Shown here in pieces: positions 41,614 through 52,600 of a DNA stretch of 64,000 nt; the stretch's first letter is position 1, and each line of letters opens with the position of its first letter. Under the pieces are notes generated by a model, which had not been told where the DNA came from, made no database searches, and saw nothing but the letters and a program-made list of their open reading frames with translations. Location of the stretch: contig BQMJ01000026.1 in NCBI GenBank assembly GCA_025991245.1, positions 175,064-239,063 on the forward strand, given 5' to 3'. The stretch is from Galdieria partita (lineage: Eukaryota; Rhodophyta; Bangiophyceae; Galdieriales; Galdieriaceae). A program made the translations under genes and the position numbers.

Positions 41614-44526
41614 TTATTGACTGTTGTTCGCAAATTCATCAACTCGTAATGCTGCTAGTATATAGAAGAGATGATCTTCGTGTACTCGAATGATTCGCAG
41701 TAATTTTTCATCGACCTTGCTTCGATTATTTCCAACAACGCTATGCAACAGTGTCGCATATCGACCAGCATACTCTTCAGGAATCAATGCATTTTCGATT
41801 AAGAACTCTTTCCAATCAAAGTCTACAAAGGATTGTGTTGGTACATGCATACTTTGTCCAATATTCACAACTGCCATTGGTGTTTGCTCTCTTCTAGCGT
41901 TAAAGGAAACTTGTTGTACTGAGCTCGGAGCAGAAATAGTTGATTCTTCTCTCGTATCTTCCATTTGCATCACATTCATTCTTGGACGAATATTTCTTCT
42001 TTCCATCATTCCACTATTCCTTTCATATTCTTCATATGGAATACGTCCTAATAAATCTACAAAAGAATTGCTCAACAAATCATAAAGTGGTTTCAGTTGT
42101 TCCAACCATCCAGGATTGTCTCCAAACACTCTTTCAAGATCTTCACTAGCCTTGCGACCTAAAAAAGTTCGCAAAGATGTAGTTGAACATACTACAACTT
42201 GACAATGAGGAGGTATCCATAACCATTCTTTTCGTATATTCTGTGGTTGTATCTCAGAGTTGATAGAACTGTAAACAATATTATTATTATTGTCTTCATA
42301 ATAAACTCCACTATTCAATATCCAATTCTGATTATCACGAAAATGTCTGGAAACTTCTTCAGTATACTTATCGCTTACAATCAACTGAATGGCTGTTAAA
42401 TTATTCTGTTCCAATTCAAGCTGTGACGCCACTGGATGTAAAAATTTAGCAACTTCTGCCTTAATCATTGAACGTCCAACACCAGAACTTGACAATTGAA
42501 AACATTTCAATGCAATACCCATCAAATATACTCTCTTCTTGGTGGTTTCAGTCTCCATAGGCGTTTGCTCTGAAGAAGATTCACCTTGAATAGCGAGGAA
42601 AGAATTGTCTTTCATATCTGTCACTCGAATAAGAACATCAGGTCCATTGGAATTTTGTCGAATAGGAACAAATATTCCATCTTTTGATAAATACTTTTCA
42701 AAAAATGGTTTCCAAACATTGATATTGTAAGTTTCTTCGTTACCACTATGGATTCCACTCACTGTCGAACTAAATGCTGGAACATAATTGGGAATAGGAT
42801 CCACTTTTAAGCTGCCAATTGTTTGAGTAGATTCTATTGATATATGTTCGACAAAACTATGTCGAAATATACTCAATTCTCCTAGTTTGGAACAGAAACA
42901 CCATCGAACATAAAGAATAAGAGTAAATATAATTTCAAATTTGAAACCACGACTAGAAAGTGAATCCAATCGACTGATCGATGAAAATAAACTACAAATA
43001 AAACGAAAAGGAGGAATATTCCAATATCGCGATTGAATATGCTTTAGTACAATCTTTGGAAAAACCAACTTGAAAAATGTTTCATCGCTGTCTTCAACGG
43101 GTATCCTGCTTGCTTCGTCTTGTTCATTTCTCGAGCAACTCACATAATAAAAACCAAAATGGTTGGCAATATCCAAAACATATTCAGGATGGCTTCCTGT
43201 TCCTAAACCACCAAACAGAATCTCTCTCTTTGGAATACGAAATTCAAATATACTCGCAAGAAGCATAGAAGAAAAAACAATCATTGATTCGGGTGTCATA
43301 CGAGAAAGAGTTACTACGAGAGAAGTATTCGGAGCAATTTTCTCCATTTCCTCTTTCATTTCATCCTCTGAAAGATCACATAAACTATTCCAACGTTCAC
43401 ACATACTTCCCAATTCATTTAAAACATGAACAACATAAAAGGGAACACCACCTGTATAATCATACACTTGTTTGAAGAACCAATCGTGTCCCTCAGGATG
43501 ACTCGGAAACAATACTTTTAGAATAGGTTCATTGCCACAAGTGGTATTTTGTATAAAGTACTTGATAGTTGCTTCTGAAAAAGGATCTAAACGAAGAAAA
43601 TTTAACGTTATTCGGGAAGGCATTGCATCTTCTTCTCTACTAATTATACAGTTCGATCTCCCCGCAACAATACAAATGACAAAAGGTTGACTTACAACAA
43701 TTGATAAAACTCTAAAAAAGGCACGGTACACGTTGTGCACTCGACTTGTTCCTTGTGTAACCATCAAATCCTTAAACAACGTGAAATTGTATTCTTCTAA
43801 AAGTCCAATTTCGTCAATAAACAAATATAAATAACGTTTCTTGGTTACTTGCAAGAGTTTCTGTAGCCATTCTTTTGGACTACCGATATAGGAAAGAACT
43901 TGAGAAAGTAAATCTGCACCGTTGGGAAACCGGGAAAGTGCCTCCTCGGTTATCCACTGCAAAAGTGTATCTTCAAAACATGTTCCCCTCGGCACATAGA
44001 GAAGATTCAACATAACATATAAAGTCTCGTTTAACAGCGCGTGTAGAGCACGTTCTCCTACATTCTCCCCCTTCTCAAAGCCAGGTAAGCAACAAAAATT
44101 TTTTAAATATTGCAACAAGTTCTCTTTGTTGATTGAAAGGAACCATTGGAAATGCTGTCCAAATGCGCTTTTGCCACTCCCATACATTTGAGGTGCATAG
44201 CATATGTGAGGTCGAGGATTTCTCGACGTACCATCTCGTCTCAAAGGGTATGATAATAGGAAACTTTCTATAACTTGAAAGACCGCTGATTCTCTATTGA
44301 CAAGGGGAAATTTGATACTTTCAATACGAATAGTGTTCATTCTGTAAACTCGCAACAACCACAACAAATCACCAAAGCACACAACAATCATCCAACTGAG
44401 AGAATAATTTGAGTGCAGCAAATGAAGAAAGTTTAAGCTGTTCTGTAAGAGTACTGTATAGGCTACGTATGAGAGCTTATAGTATAGTCCTACTTGCAAT
44501 TGACTTTGTTGTTTTCCCTGTGACAT
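41614..44526 (-). CDS. Large intronless P-loop NTPase ORF, 970 aa, subtelomeric effector-like family
   Basis: Uninterrupted frame from ATG 44526. Residues 1-65 are hydrophobic. Walker A is YGSGKSAF (115-122) and Walker B is YLYLFIDEIG (232-241). A following FVICIVAGRSN stretch resembles a sensor strand, giving an AAA/STAND-like core to about 450. Around residue 629 GPDVLIRV and, shortly after, FLAIQ recall the D...xQ core of PD-(D/E)XK-like nucleases (weak). The C-terminal ~65 residues (DWKEFLIENALIPEEYAGRY) look like a SAM-type helical domain. An NTPase plus nuclease-like arrangement next to a telomere resembles RHS/Crinkler-type proteins of protists. An alternative start is the methionine of MNTIRIES (residue 63). 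Function unknown; description only. Confidence 0.6.
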   Translation of the reverse strand: MSQGKQQSQLQVGLYYKLSYVAYTVLLQNSLNFLHLLHSNYSLSWMIVVCFGDLLWLLRVYRMNTIRIESIKFPLVNRESAVFQVIESFLLSYPLRRDGTSRNPRPHICYAPQMYGSGKSAFGQHFQWFLSINKENLLQYLKNFCCLPGFEKGENVGERALHALLNETLYVMLNLLYVPRGTCFEDTLLQWITEEALSRFPNGADLLSQVLSYIGSPKEWLQKLLQVTKKRYLYLFIDEIGLLEEYNFTLFKDLMVTQGTSRVHNVYRAFFRVLSIVVSQPFVICIVAGRSNCIISREEDAMPSRITLNFLRLDPFSEATIKYFIQNTTCGNEPILKVLFPSHPEGHDWFFKQVYDYTGGVPFYVVHVLNELGSMCERWNSLCDLSEDEMKEEMEKIAPNTSLVVTLSRMTPESMIVFSSMLLASIFEFRIPKREILFGGLGTGSHPEYVLDIANHFGFYYVSCSRNEQDEASRIPVEDSDETFFKLVFPKIVLKHIQSRYWNIPPFRFICSLFSSISRLDSLSSRGFKFEIIFTLILYVRWCFCSKLGELSIFRHSFVEHISIESTQTIGSLKVDPIPNYVPAFSSTVSGIHSGNEETYNINVWKPFFEKYLSKDGIFVPIRQNSNGPDVLIRVTDMKDNSFLAIQGESSSEQTPMETETTKKRVYLMGIALKCFQLSSSGVGRSMIKAEVAKFLHPVASQLELEQNNLTAIQLIVSDKYTEEVSRHFRDNQNWILNSGVYYEDNNNNIVYSSINSEIQPQNIRKEWLWIPPHCQVVVCSTTSLRTFLGRKASEDLERVFGDNPGWLEQLKPLYDLLSNSFVDLLGRIPYEEYERNSGMMERRNIRPRMNVMQMEDTREESTISAPSSVQQVSFNARREQTPMAVVNIGQSMHVPTQSFVDFDWKEFLIENALIPEEYAGRYATLLHSVVGNNRSKVDEKLLRIIRVHEDHLFYILAALRVDEFANNSQ

Positions 44527-46980
44527 AGTTATTTGTTTTCACAGTGGACAAATAACTAATTGACTCACTTCCAGAACATTGTGTAAATTCAACAAACACA
44601 ACATATTTGGGAAACTTTGTCGTCTTGAGTAGATAGTCTGTTTGCTTGTTTCTTTTAGTGTGATAATAACTTTGGGTATAAAGTTTGCTTCTAATTTTGT
44701 TGTTGGCAGTTTCAGTTCGGAGGACTTTCTTCAGGTTCTACAAGTCGACTTTTTACCTCTCTTTGAATTCATTTGAGCAGTGCAACGATTCATTTTGAAC
44801 ATTGGTTTCCACTCAACTTTCAGTATCTGCTTTGTAGTCTCTAGTATTCAAGCGAAAATCAACTCTGTTTATTTTGAGAATAATGTCGTGATAGAAGGTT
44901 CCAAACTTGCACTGAGTTTTAGTAATTGATTCAGTAAGACCTGGTATAAGTCGGCGTTATTTGATTGGGTGTTGTTTGAAAGTAGTTTTATTAGGGAATT
45001 GTTATACATAGTCTTGTGAAATAGGGTTGAAACTCCGCTTTGAGCAGATTCTCAGCTGTGTCTTGTGTTTGTTGAATAGTTTGCAATTTCCATATGTCAA
45101 CTTTTGTCTATTGAGAGACTCTTGTGAAAGTGAAAAGGACGAATTATAGTTGACTATGCCTGATTTTTGAACAGTCAATGACACTGTAGTCTTCATGAAG
45201 CCTATCGCTGTATTACAAATTTAGTTGAGATCTAGATTCCAACTGCTAGCAAACCTAATTGTTGCTCTGAATCGTTTCAAGACAAGCTACTTTTTCGTAT
45301 CTAACAAACTCTCTGGACATATTTAAAGACGTTTCACTACTCATCCTTTGAGAATCAATTGATGATCTTCAATCAAATTGTGTCTCAAACCACCACGACC
45401 TTCCAATTTTGTCTCAATAGTAACAAGTTTTACAACATAGAGTTGTATAGTTTGTATAATTTGTGTTACAACTATGTTTTAGAATTCAAACAAGAAATCT
45501 AGTGTTTCTTTGTTTCCTATGGAACATTGATATGGAGTTGCTTAGAGAAAGAATACATACATGAACTTGAGGTGACTTCTGGAGAAACATATTTTATGAT
45601 TGAATAATTTCTTTCATTGACTTGAGAGATATTCTGAAATCAACAGTGCTTCCGGATAAGGAAAATTTAGATACTCTGAGACTTTAATGCTTGTTTTCCA
45701 CTCTTCCAGTTTAAACTATTCCATTGCTTGTCTTTTCTCCACCAACCAGACTATATAGACCTCCACTAGATTAAAAGAAGTTCAATTGTCTACAAAAGAA
45801 TCTTCACAGTACTAGACATCAAAGATTGCTATCCAATACAGACGAGAGAAAGAATCCAGTCAACTCAATGCTTTCTTTGAAGGGTCACACTTTGTCTACT
45901 TTTGACATCTATCCTTGAGGATACTTCACCTTCTAATCGAACATTGTCGAATATATGTGAACTTTGAACGACTGGCTGAAAATACCTCAACTACTCAAAG
46001 TGATATCGTGCAAAGTTATCTTTGAGTTCAAAATCTTTCTTCACTTTATGAAAGCGGCAGTGGAACACACCAATTTATCAGAGCTTGCAACTTTCGTTAC
46101 TTGCTGCAAGAAATGAGTCTCAACTGAAAGTCATTGATAGTATGATGTTCACAATTCTGAGCTATGAGTATTGAAATCTTTAAGTCTCCTCCTTTGAGAA
46201 CCCAAGTTTCAAAGGTTGAACAAGTGGATTTGGCTTTATGTTTTGAAATATTTTTGGATACTGTCAGAATTTTAGTTTTGTCGAGACAGTGAAGTTTCTA
46301 ACAAAATTGTTGTAGATTTGATGTGTTGTTTTCACAGTAACTGTGAGATGAGAATGGAAATTCAAGTCAATTGGTAACTTGAAATCTTGCTTCTTGTCTT
46401 GTTAAAGTACTTTGTATACTTTAAAAGTATCTCATTGAGTTGTTGTTGCATTCTTCTCTTGTAGCATTCTACAAGTTTGTTAGAGCAAAAAGAATTTTTC
46501 TTTGGAAGCAACGACGGTGCAACTCATTTGGTCTTATCTATTCTTGGAATCCTTTCAGGATGGTCGGTTGTTGACTGCTGAATTTTGTGACACTATATAC
46601 TATCGTTGACTTTGCTAAAGTCACCGTCTGCTTCAAATTACACCTTCCAGAAAATCTCAGTCAAAGTTGCTTGTACTAGTTACCGTCCATATGTCTAGGA
46701 ATTCTTGATCCTTGTTTCACAAAATTGAAACACATTGTAGAGTTTTACCATTACAATCAGCAACACAAGGAATGATTCACATTTCTCCCTAACGTCTTCT
46801 ATGATAGCGCTTCGACTATACATCAACCCATTCTAGGGTATGGGACAAACTCCCTTCTTGACAACTGTAATCAGCACTCTTTTGGAGTCCTTATTTAACC
46901 CAACCACAGGTATAGCTGGAATTGTAGAAAACGTTTGATTCACAAAACGTTAACCAAGTGTTTACAATTCAAACAATTTT
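44527..46980. other. T-rich decayed subtelomeric DNA
   Basis: 2.45 kb with no supported gene. The plus strand is rich in T and poor in long A runs. Short phrases recur with the block at 49.4-52 kb, for example TTTTGTCTATTGAGAG near 45.1 kb and 51.95 kb. Probably old repeat copies. Confidence 0.4.
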
Positions 46981-48420
46981 GACGCTAACCATCTTAAAAC
47001 TCAACGTCCTGTTTGGGCTTGTGAGGTGAAAGGAAAACTCCTTGTCAACAACAAGTCGTATCCAATGCTACCAAATGTCCAGTTGCTTTCTCGTTACTTG
47101 GTTAAGAAATCTGAATTATCGGGTACAACAGAGTCTGATTCAACTCAATGGGCTTTTTACTGATAGTCTGTAAACGAATTCCAACGATACAATTCCCTAA
47201 CGCAAAAGGAATAGAGCTTCAACAGTCTTTTAACTCTCTAGTTTCAGGTTCTTTTGGAAATTTCTCTACAACTACACAAGAACGATATAGTTTGGATCTT
47301 TTAAAGGCACCCTTTCATACCACCTCCTTTCTAAGCTCTTTGAAACGTTATTTCATTAGAATTTATTGGTTGAGAACAGGAGCTACATAGTTGTTTTATG
47401 CAACCCGTTTCAAAGTGGATAAAGTCTGTTTATGAAAACTTTTTTGAGTTTCACCGAGAAACATCTTGAGAATAGACTAGAAAGTTTTTCTTTTTTTGGA
47501 TACTATTTAAACTTGGGTTGTTTTGGTCGTAACTTTGTAGCCACTAGGTTTGAACCTTGTGGTTGATTACTCAACGTCAGAGTTCAAAAGAGATTTATCT
47601 GCAGAAACATTGTCAAAGAGAGGTTGTTTACGATCGGTAAAAGGGAGATTGTTTGGAAACAACTACCATAGCTTTGCGAATTCTTGGTTCTTTAGATGAG
47701 AATAGTGTAAAAGAGGATAATTTGTAGTAGTCGTAATTTTATCGGCACCTTTTAACCTGAAAGAGTTGTATATACATATTTGTGGAAAGATTTATTTTAC
47801 TGAGGTTAGCGAAAACATTATAGCAAATTAAGTAGATCGTTTGATAAATGTTCAAAGTATTTTGAAAACTAAAGCAAAGGAAGAAATATTCGCTACGTTA
47901 ACAAACCTTGAACACTATGATAAGGTAGACTAATGTATGTTGAATTGACAAAGTGCAGAGATCTTGAAAAATATTGTATTCGAAACAAGTTGTCTAGTAA
48001 AGGATTGAGTGAATGAGATGAAATAAAAGAGATTGTTTCAAAGATATATCAAATTTGATGAACATGCCACATTCTAAAGCTGTTTTGGGAAATAGTTTAA
48101 ATCCGAATCTGCCAGCACAATTCATTGAGTATTGTCAATCACACAAGTTCTATTTTTTCATTTGGTTTCCTTTATCGATATCCACGATATGTAAAGGTTG
48201 TATGCAAAGAAATGAATGTGGTAAAGGAAAGGTGAACATGACTCGTTCAATGAGTTATTGTTCAAAAAGAATTTACTTGAATTATTCGGTTGATTGATAA
48301 AATTTATTCAAAAGATCAAGAATTGTAGGGAAATTATTGGTTTCTAGAACTTTGTACACTCACTAAAGAGAGAATCAATGAACCGTTACCTTTTCATTCT
48401 ATTTCACATGTCATTGAAAC
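46981..48420 (+). pseudogene. Broken coding remnant, unassigned
   Basis: Protein-like stretches on the plus strand interrupted by stops and shifts. About 46981-47150 reads RPVWACEVKGKLLVNN then SYPMLPNVQLLSRYLVKK. 47148-47390 includes VCKRIPTIQFPNAKGIELQQ. 48055-48297 contains PNLPAQFIEYCQSH and a Cys-rich CKGCMQRNECGKGK. The last part could be a zinc-binding piece of a transposase or of the subtelomeric NTPase family. No intact frame. Family unresolved. Confidence 0.4.
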
Positions 48421-48639
48421 TTTTCTCGTCTTTAAACTTTTTTTGGTGAAACTTTGAGACTTTGGCAGTATTTAAAAGAGTATAGAACAGAAAGAGAATA
48501 GATTCATTTTTATTCCTCGAATTGTGAAAAGTTGCAAAAAGTAACAACGGAAAAAGCCAAGAAATTGCACAATAGAAATCATCATGCAGTATACTATACA
48601 AGGAGAAGCCACTGAGAAAGAATTGAGTTCAAACTATAG

Positions 48640-49300
48640 TCCAACTTTATTCCTAGACACAGAAGGAAGGAAGAAAGTTGTACTACAAAAAACAGGAACA
48701 AAGAATCAACTGTTTTTTAATATATAACAAAGTAGCCTAGCTGATGAATGAATCTCTTAATTCAATTATTCTTAAAAAATAAAAATTGAACAAGAAAATT
48801 TATAAGCGTACATATTGAGAAGCCTACAAAGTGATTCTAAGTTTAACCCTGTTGAGAATAGATAAAAAGAGACTAAAATGTTTCAACTAAAACTCAAAGT
48901 TCACTTTTTGGGGAGTTCAAAAAGACTACCAGTGTAATAGCCACCATAATCTTCATCATAGCCATTTTAATGTCATCAACGGGAAATAATTATAGTATAC
49001 TTCGACCTTACAGAAATGATTCAACTTGAATGAATTTGGCAAACGACAATTGAAAACGTTTTTCTATGCAAAATGGATTCGAAACATCCTTATAAAGGAG
49101 AATTGGGTTTCGACTCAAATTCGTTTGACAGAATTGCCTAAATGGATACAAATATAGTAGAATTGTAACCATAGACAGATGAGTTTTGAATCACAAGAAC
49201 AATTCAAGTATAGAATAGAAGCACAAAAGAAGCTAAGAATTTCCTCAATTCATTTTGTTGGAGAGTAGCATTGTGATGTGTAAAAAAGGTTCAAGATTCA
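48640..49300. repeat. Dispersed subtelomeric repeat, copy 1 (matches about 57200-57650)
   Basis: Diverged but alignable in the same orientation to about 57200-57650. Shared anchors include an (A)ATCTCYTAATTCAAT phrase, GTTGAGAATAGATAAAA and the spacing between them. The strand is A-rich, unlike its T-rich flanks. No coding capacity. Confidence 0.5.
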
Positions 49301-52300
49301 GTGAACAAAGTAAAATAATTCCGCTTCAATGGAATAATACTGCCTAACAGCAAAACGATACATTTCGACAATAATGCCCAAAGCGTCAACAAACAGTAGG
49401 TTTCAACGTGAAACTCTTCGAGACCAAGCTTTGCCATCCAAGACCTGCTAGTATTGGTCGTAAACTTTCAGTGACTTGAAACTTGAGTTCCATAAAGCTT
49501 GAAAAGTATTGGTCTTTAGTCCAAGTTCACGTTGAACGTACCTCAACTTGGATCCTTGTTGAAAACTGTCGCTCTTCATTTTCTGGTAAGCTTATAGGCG
49601 TTTCTTACTATGTAGAGTACTATAAAAAGAAAAGTCGGTACAAAAAGTTCCCAATTGTTTTTTAAGTTTGAACCCCTTTTCCATATACAGTCTTGTAGTG
49701 TAATTTGGTTTTTCAAGTCCAAGTATACTACAAAGTCTAGTCTAGTCTTGTGAATTGTTATTGTGAATCTTCTTTTGTGTCACACTCATAAGGTCTTTTG
49801 TAGCACTCGAAGTATATTCTGTGTTGATTCTTGTGTTTTTCAAACAACCAGTTCCTTTATTTGTCGGTTTATGACCATTTCGAGTCTCACCCAACTGGAG
49901 ATGAGAGAGGAGCGAATTGCTTTGGTTGGAATAGACGAGGTACTGATGGCAGCTTTCAACCTTGCGTTGACCGACTTGAAGAAATCACCAAAGTTGCAAT
50001 ATATGAGCTAGTTCACTGGGAATTAGATAAAGCTTTATGACTGTTTGAGAGCTTGACCAGTTGATATGTTTCAAAATTGTACAACAGATCCAACTTTGAG
50101 ATTTGTCGCTGCTTTTTAGAATATATGTAGAAACTAGCTAACTTTGAAATTTTTTATGAGAGCGGAGTTTTAATAGAACTTTTGTAGATGCGTCTGTGTT
50201 GTTTATCGGAGAAACTCTGAGGGAACTAGAGACTGAGTTCCGGTACTAGCTTCATAGCGTGTTCAAGTACTCTGGGTATGGTTGAAAAATTTAGGAGTTG
50301 CTGCTTTCTTTCCTTTTTGCTCTTTGTTTTATGGTTTTACTAGCACAGACAAATTGTTGTCTTGAGAAGCCACCCTTGACAACTTGGTTATGTTTTTCAA
50401 CTTTGGACTGCTCTAGTGTTTTTAGAATTTTCCGTGATAGATTGTTGAGTTTTGTGAAACACAGACTGTCTGAAACTTTGCGCTGTTTTAGATGTATGGG
50501 AGGAAGTGTGCCGAAGATCTGTGTTGGTGACTGTTGTTGTCGAGGGACAAACAAGGCAAGGATCTTGCAACGATACTTATTATGTGAGTCGTGACGCTAT
50601 GCCATTATGGACAGTTTTCATATATAGCTTTTATACAAAATAGAAAGAGTCAACAACTAATTCGCTATTTTCGCAATTCAATTATACAAAAGCAGAATAT
50701 GCAACACTTGGTCTATGTATTCAAGCTGTTTGAGAAACTTGACTGGATTCTTTATCAAAATACTTGTAGGCAAAATACAAATTATATACAAGTGTCACTT
50801 CCAATGTGTACTTAAACGTTTTGTTGATAATTGAAATACTCGACCAGAGTGTATAAACTCTGATCTGCACAAGTCTAAAAAGTACTTGATACTGGTAACA
50901 CAAAAATCACAATCTTTCAAACTGCAAACAGCTCAGCTAGATATTTATCAGCACAAGTGTTCACTCTACTTGCCGAAATTTCTCCATGACAACTTGCCAA
51001 CTACACACCAAATCGTTCCAAGTTGTGCGAAACACGTCTTTCTTCTTGAACGTGGCAGATAATACTTTCTTGAAATGATTCCTATCAACTAGAGATCAAT
51101 GTTCTCCAAATCAACTTGAAGCAAGTAAATCTTCAAGGTAAATAACAAAGGTGAGTTTATCTCGGTATACAATGGCGGGCTTTACTCTCAGGGGTATGTC
51201 AACGATCATTCTAACACAACGGCTCTTCAAATAATGCAACGTTAGAGAATCAATAGTATTCTAGGTAAACCTTTGAGTGGAAGGTTCCCTTGGAAAGTGC
51301 TCACTAGGTACACATGAAACTATATATGGCACTTTTGACGGTACTCAAAGAGCTCTTCAACGTCATTTTGCTCAATCTCTCTTTGTGATTGTTTTGCTCA
51401 ATTGTGGCTGTAGTTGCTTTGTTACCACCTGTTTTGAAGTCGATAAAATTGTTCCTTTTTATGAAAATATAAGTAGCTGAATTTAGAGAAGAACTTTTTA
51501 GTACGACCAACTTTGAGGTTTTATGATTTCGCACTTTTTGAAATACCAACCAAGGCCCAGTTTGTTTTGGTCGTTTCCTGTGAACAACTTGACTTGAACC
51601 TCAAAGTAGCTTCCAAGTTCCTGTCGAATGCAACGTAGTTCTTTTAGAGAATTTGTTGATCTTTAGTCTCTGGTCTGTTTGAAGACGTTGACCCTGCGGA
51701 GTAGTGGGGAACCAGTGGGCACAAAGGCTCCAAATAGTCTTTGGCCTTGAATCCTTGTCCCACTCTAGTCTTCCAATGTAACTTGGTTTTTCCATTTGAA
51801 TTGTACTACTAATTGTTGTCCTGTGAACAACAGATGAGGACTCTCTCTTGTGGAGCAATTACCAAGATCGTTTGTAACAATCGGAGTATATTCTGAGTTG
51901 ATTCTCTTCGGTTCTTCACAAAACTGATTTCTGTCATCGTTAGTTTTTGTCTATTGAGAATCTATTGTCCGAGTGGAGAGTGGAGATCGACTCGTGGCAG
52001 CTGAACTGCGCAGTTCAACTGTGAGTTGCTGTTTCGAAAACGGACGTGAACAGAGTTTGTACACCCTTTCTGAAGCATCTTTACGTCGTTGTTTGCTAAA
52101 CTTACTTGACGAGGTCACTTGAAGGATGCAAATTCGAAACAAAACTTGGAAGAAAAAGAGTGTCTGATGGGAAAAACTTTCACAAAAGAAAGGCTTCGCA
52201 ACTCGTCGGCATAGTGTATGTTTGGCATAGCTACCGTAGTCTTTTGTGCTCAAGTCTATAAATACTTAGCAGTTGACAGTTTGTGAGACACAGTTTTTGA

Positions 52301-52600
52301 AAGGATATTGTTTGAATAGTATTACTGTAGGCACTTAAATAGTCCTCTCTTTCTATTGGGAAATCACAACCAGCTGTGCAACGTACAATTCTATAAAAAG
52401 GCTGACAAGCACAAAGTATACAAACTGACAACTGTCCACTAATTTATAAATACATTGCTCATTTTAGACAGTGATTCTTTCAGCATATTAAATTACTCTA
52501 CTGAGCAACATTCCTATATATGCGCAAGATATTCCAGGATCTTCCTACGCTATAAAACAAAATTGAGCAAGACATGAATATTTTATTCTTGATGCCCTGT
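49301..52600. repeat. T-rich decayed repeat block with internal diverged duplication
   Basis: 49680-49900 and 51760-51960 share order and wording (for example TTGGTTTTTC then AGTATATTCTG and GTTGATTCT) at moderate identity, about 2.08 kb apart. Open frames here (50298-50594, 51277-51480, 51951-52253) lack good starts or recognisable proteins. I read the block as old repeats rather than genes. Confidence 0.4.

Noticed and set aside
49831-50040. Frame ending in a CVDRLEEITKVAIYELVHWE stretch
   Set aside because: Looks coding over a short stretch only, surrounded by stops in repeat DNA; at most a remnant.
50298-50594. Cys-rich 98-codon frame with a hydrophobic start (possible secreted protein)
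   Set aside because: Starts with TTG, lies in a decayed T-rich repeat block where T-rich codons mimic hydrophobic residues; no support as a gene.
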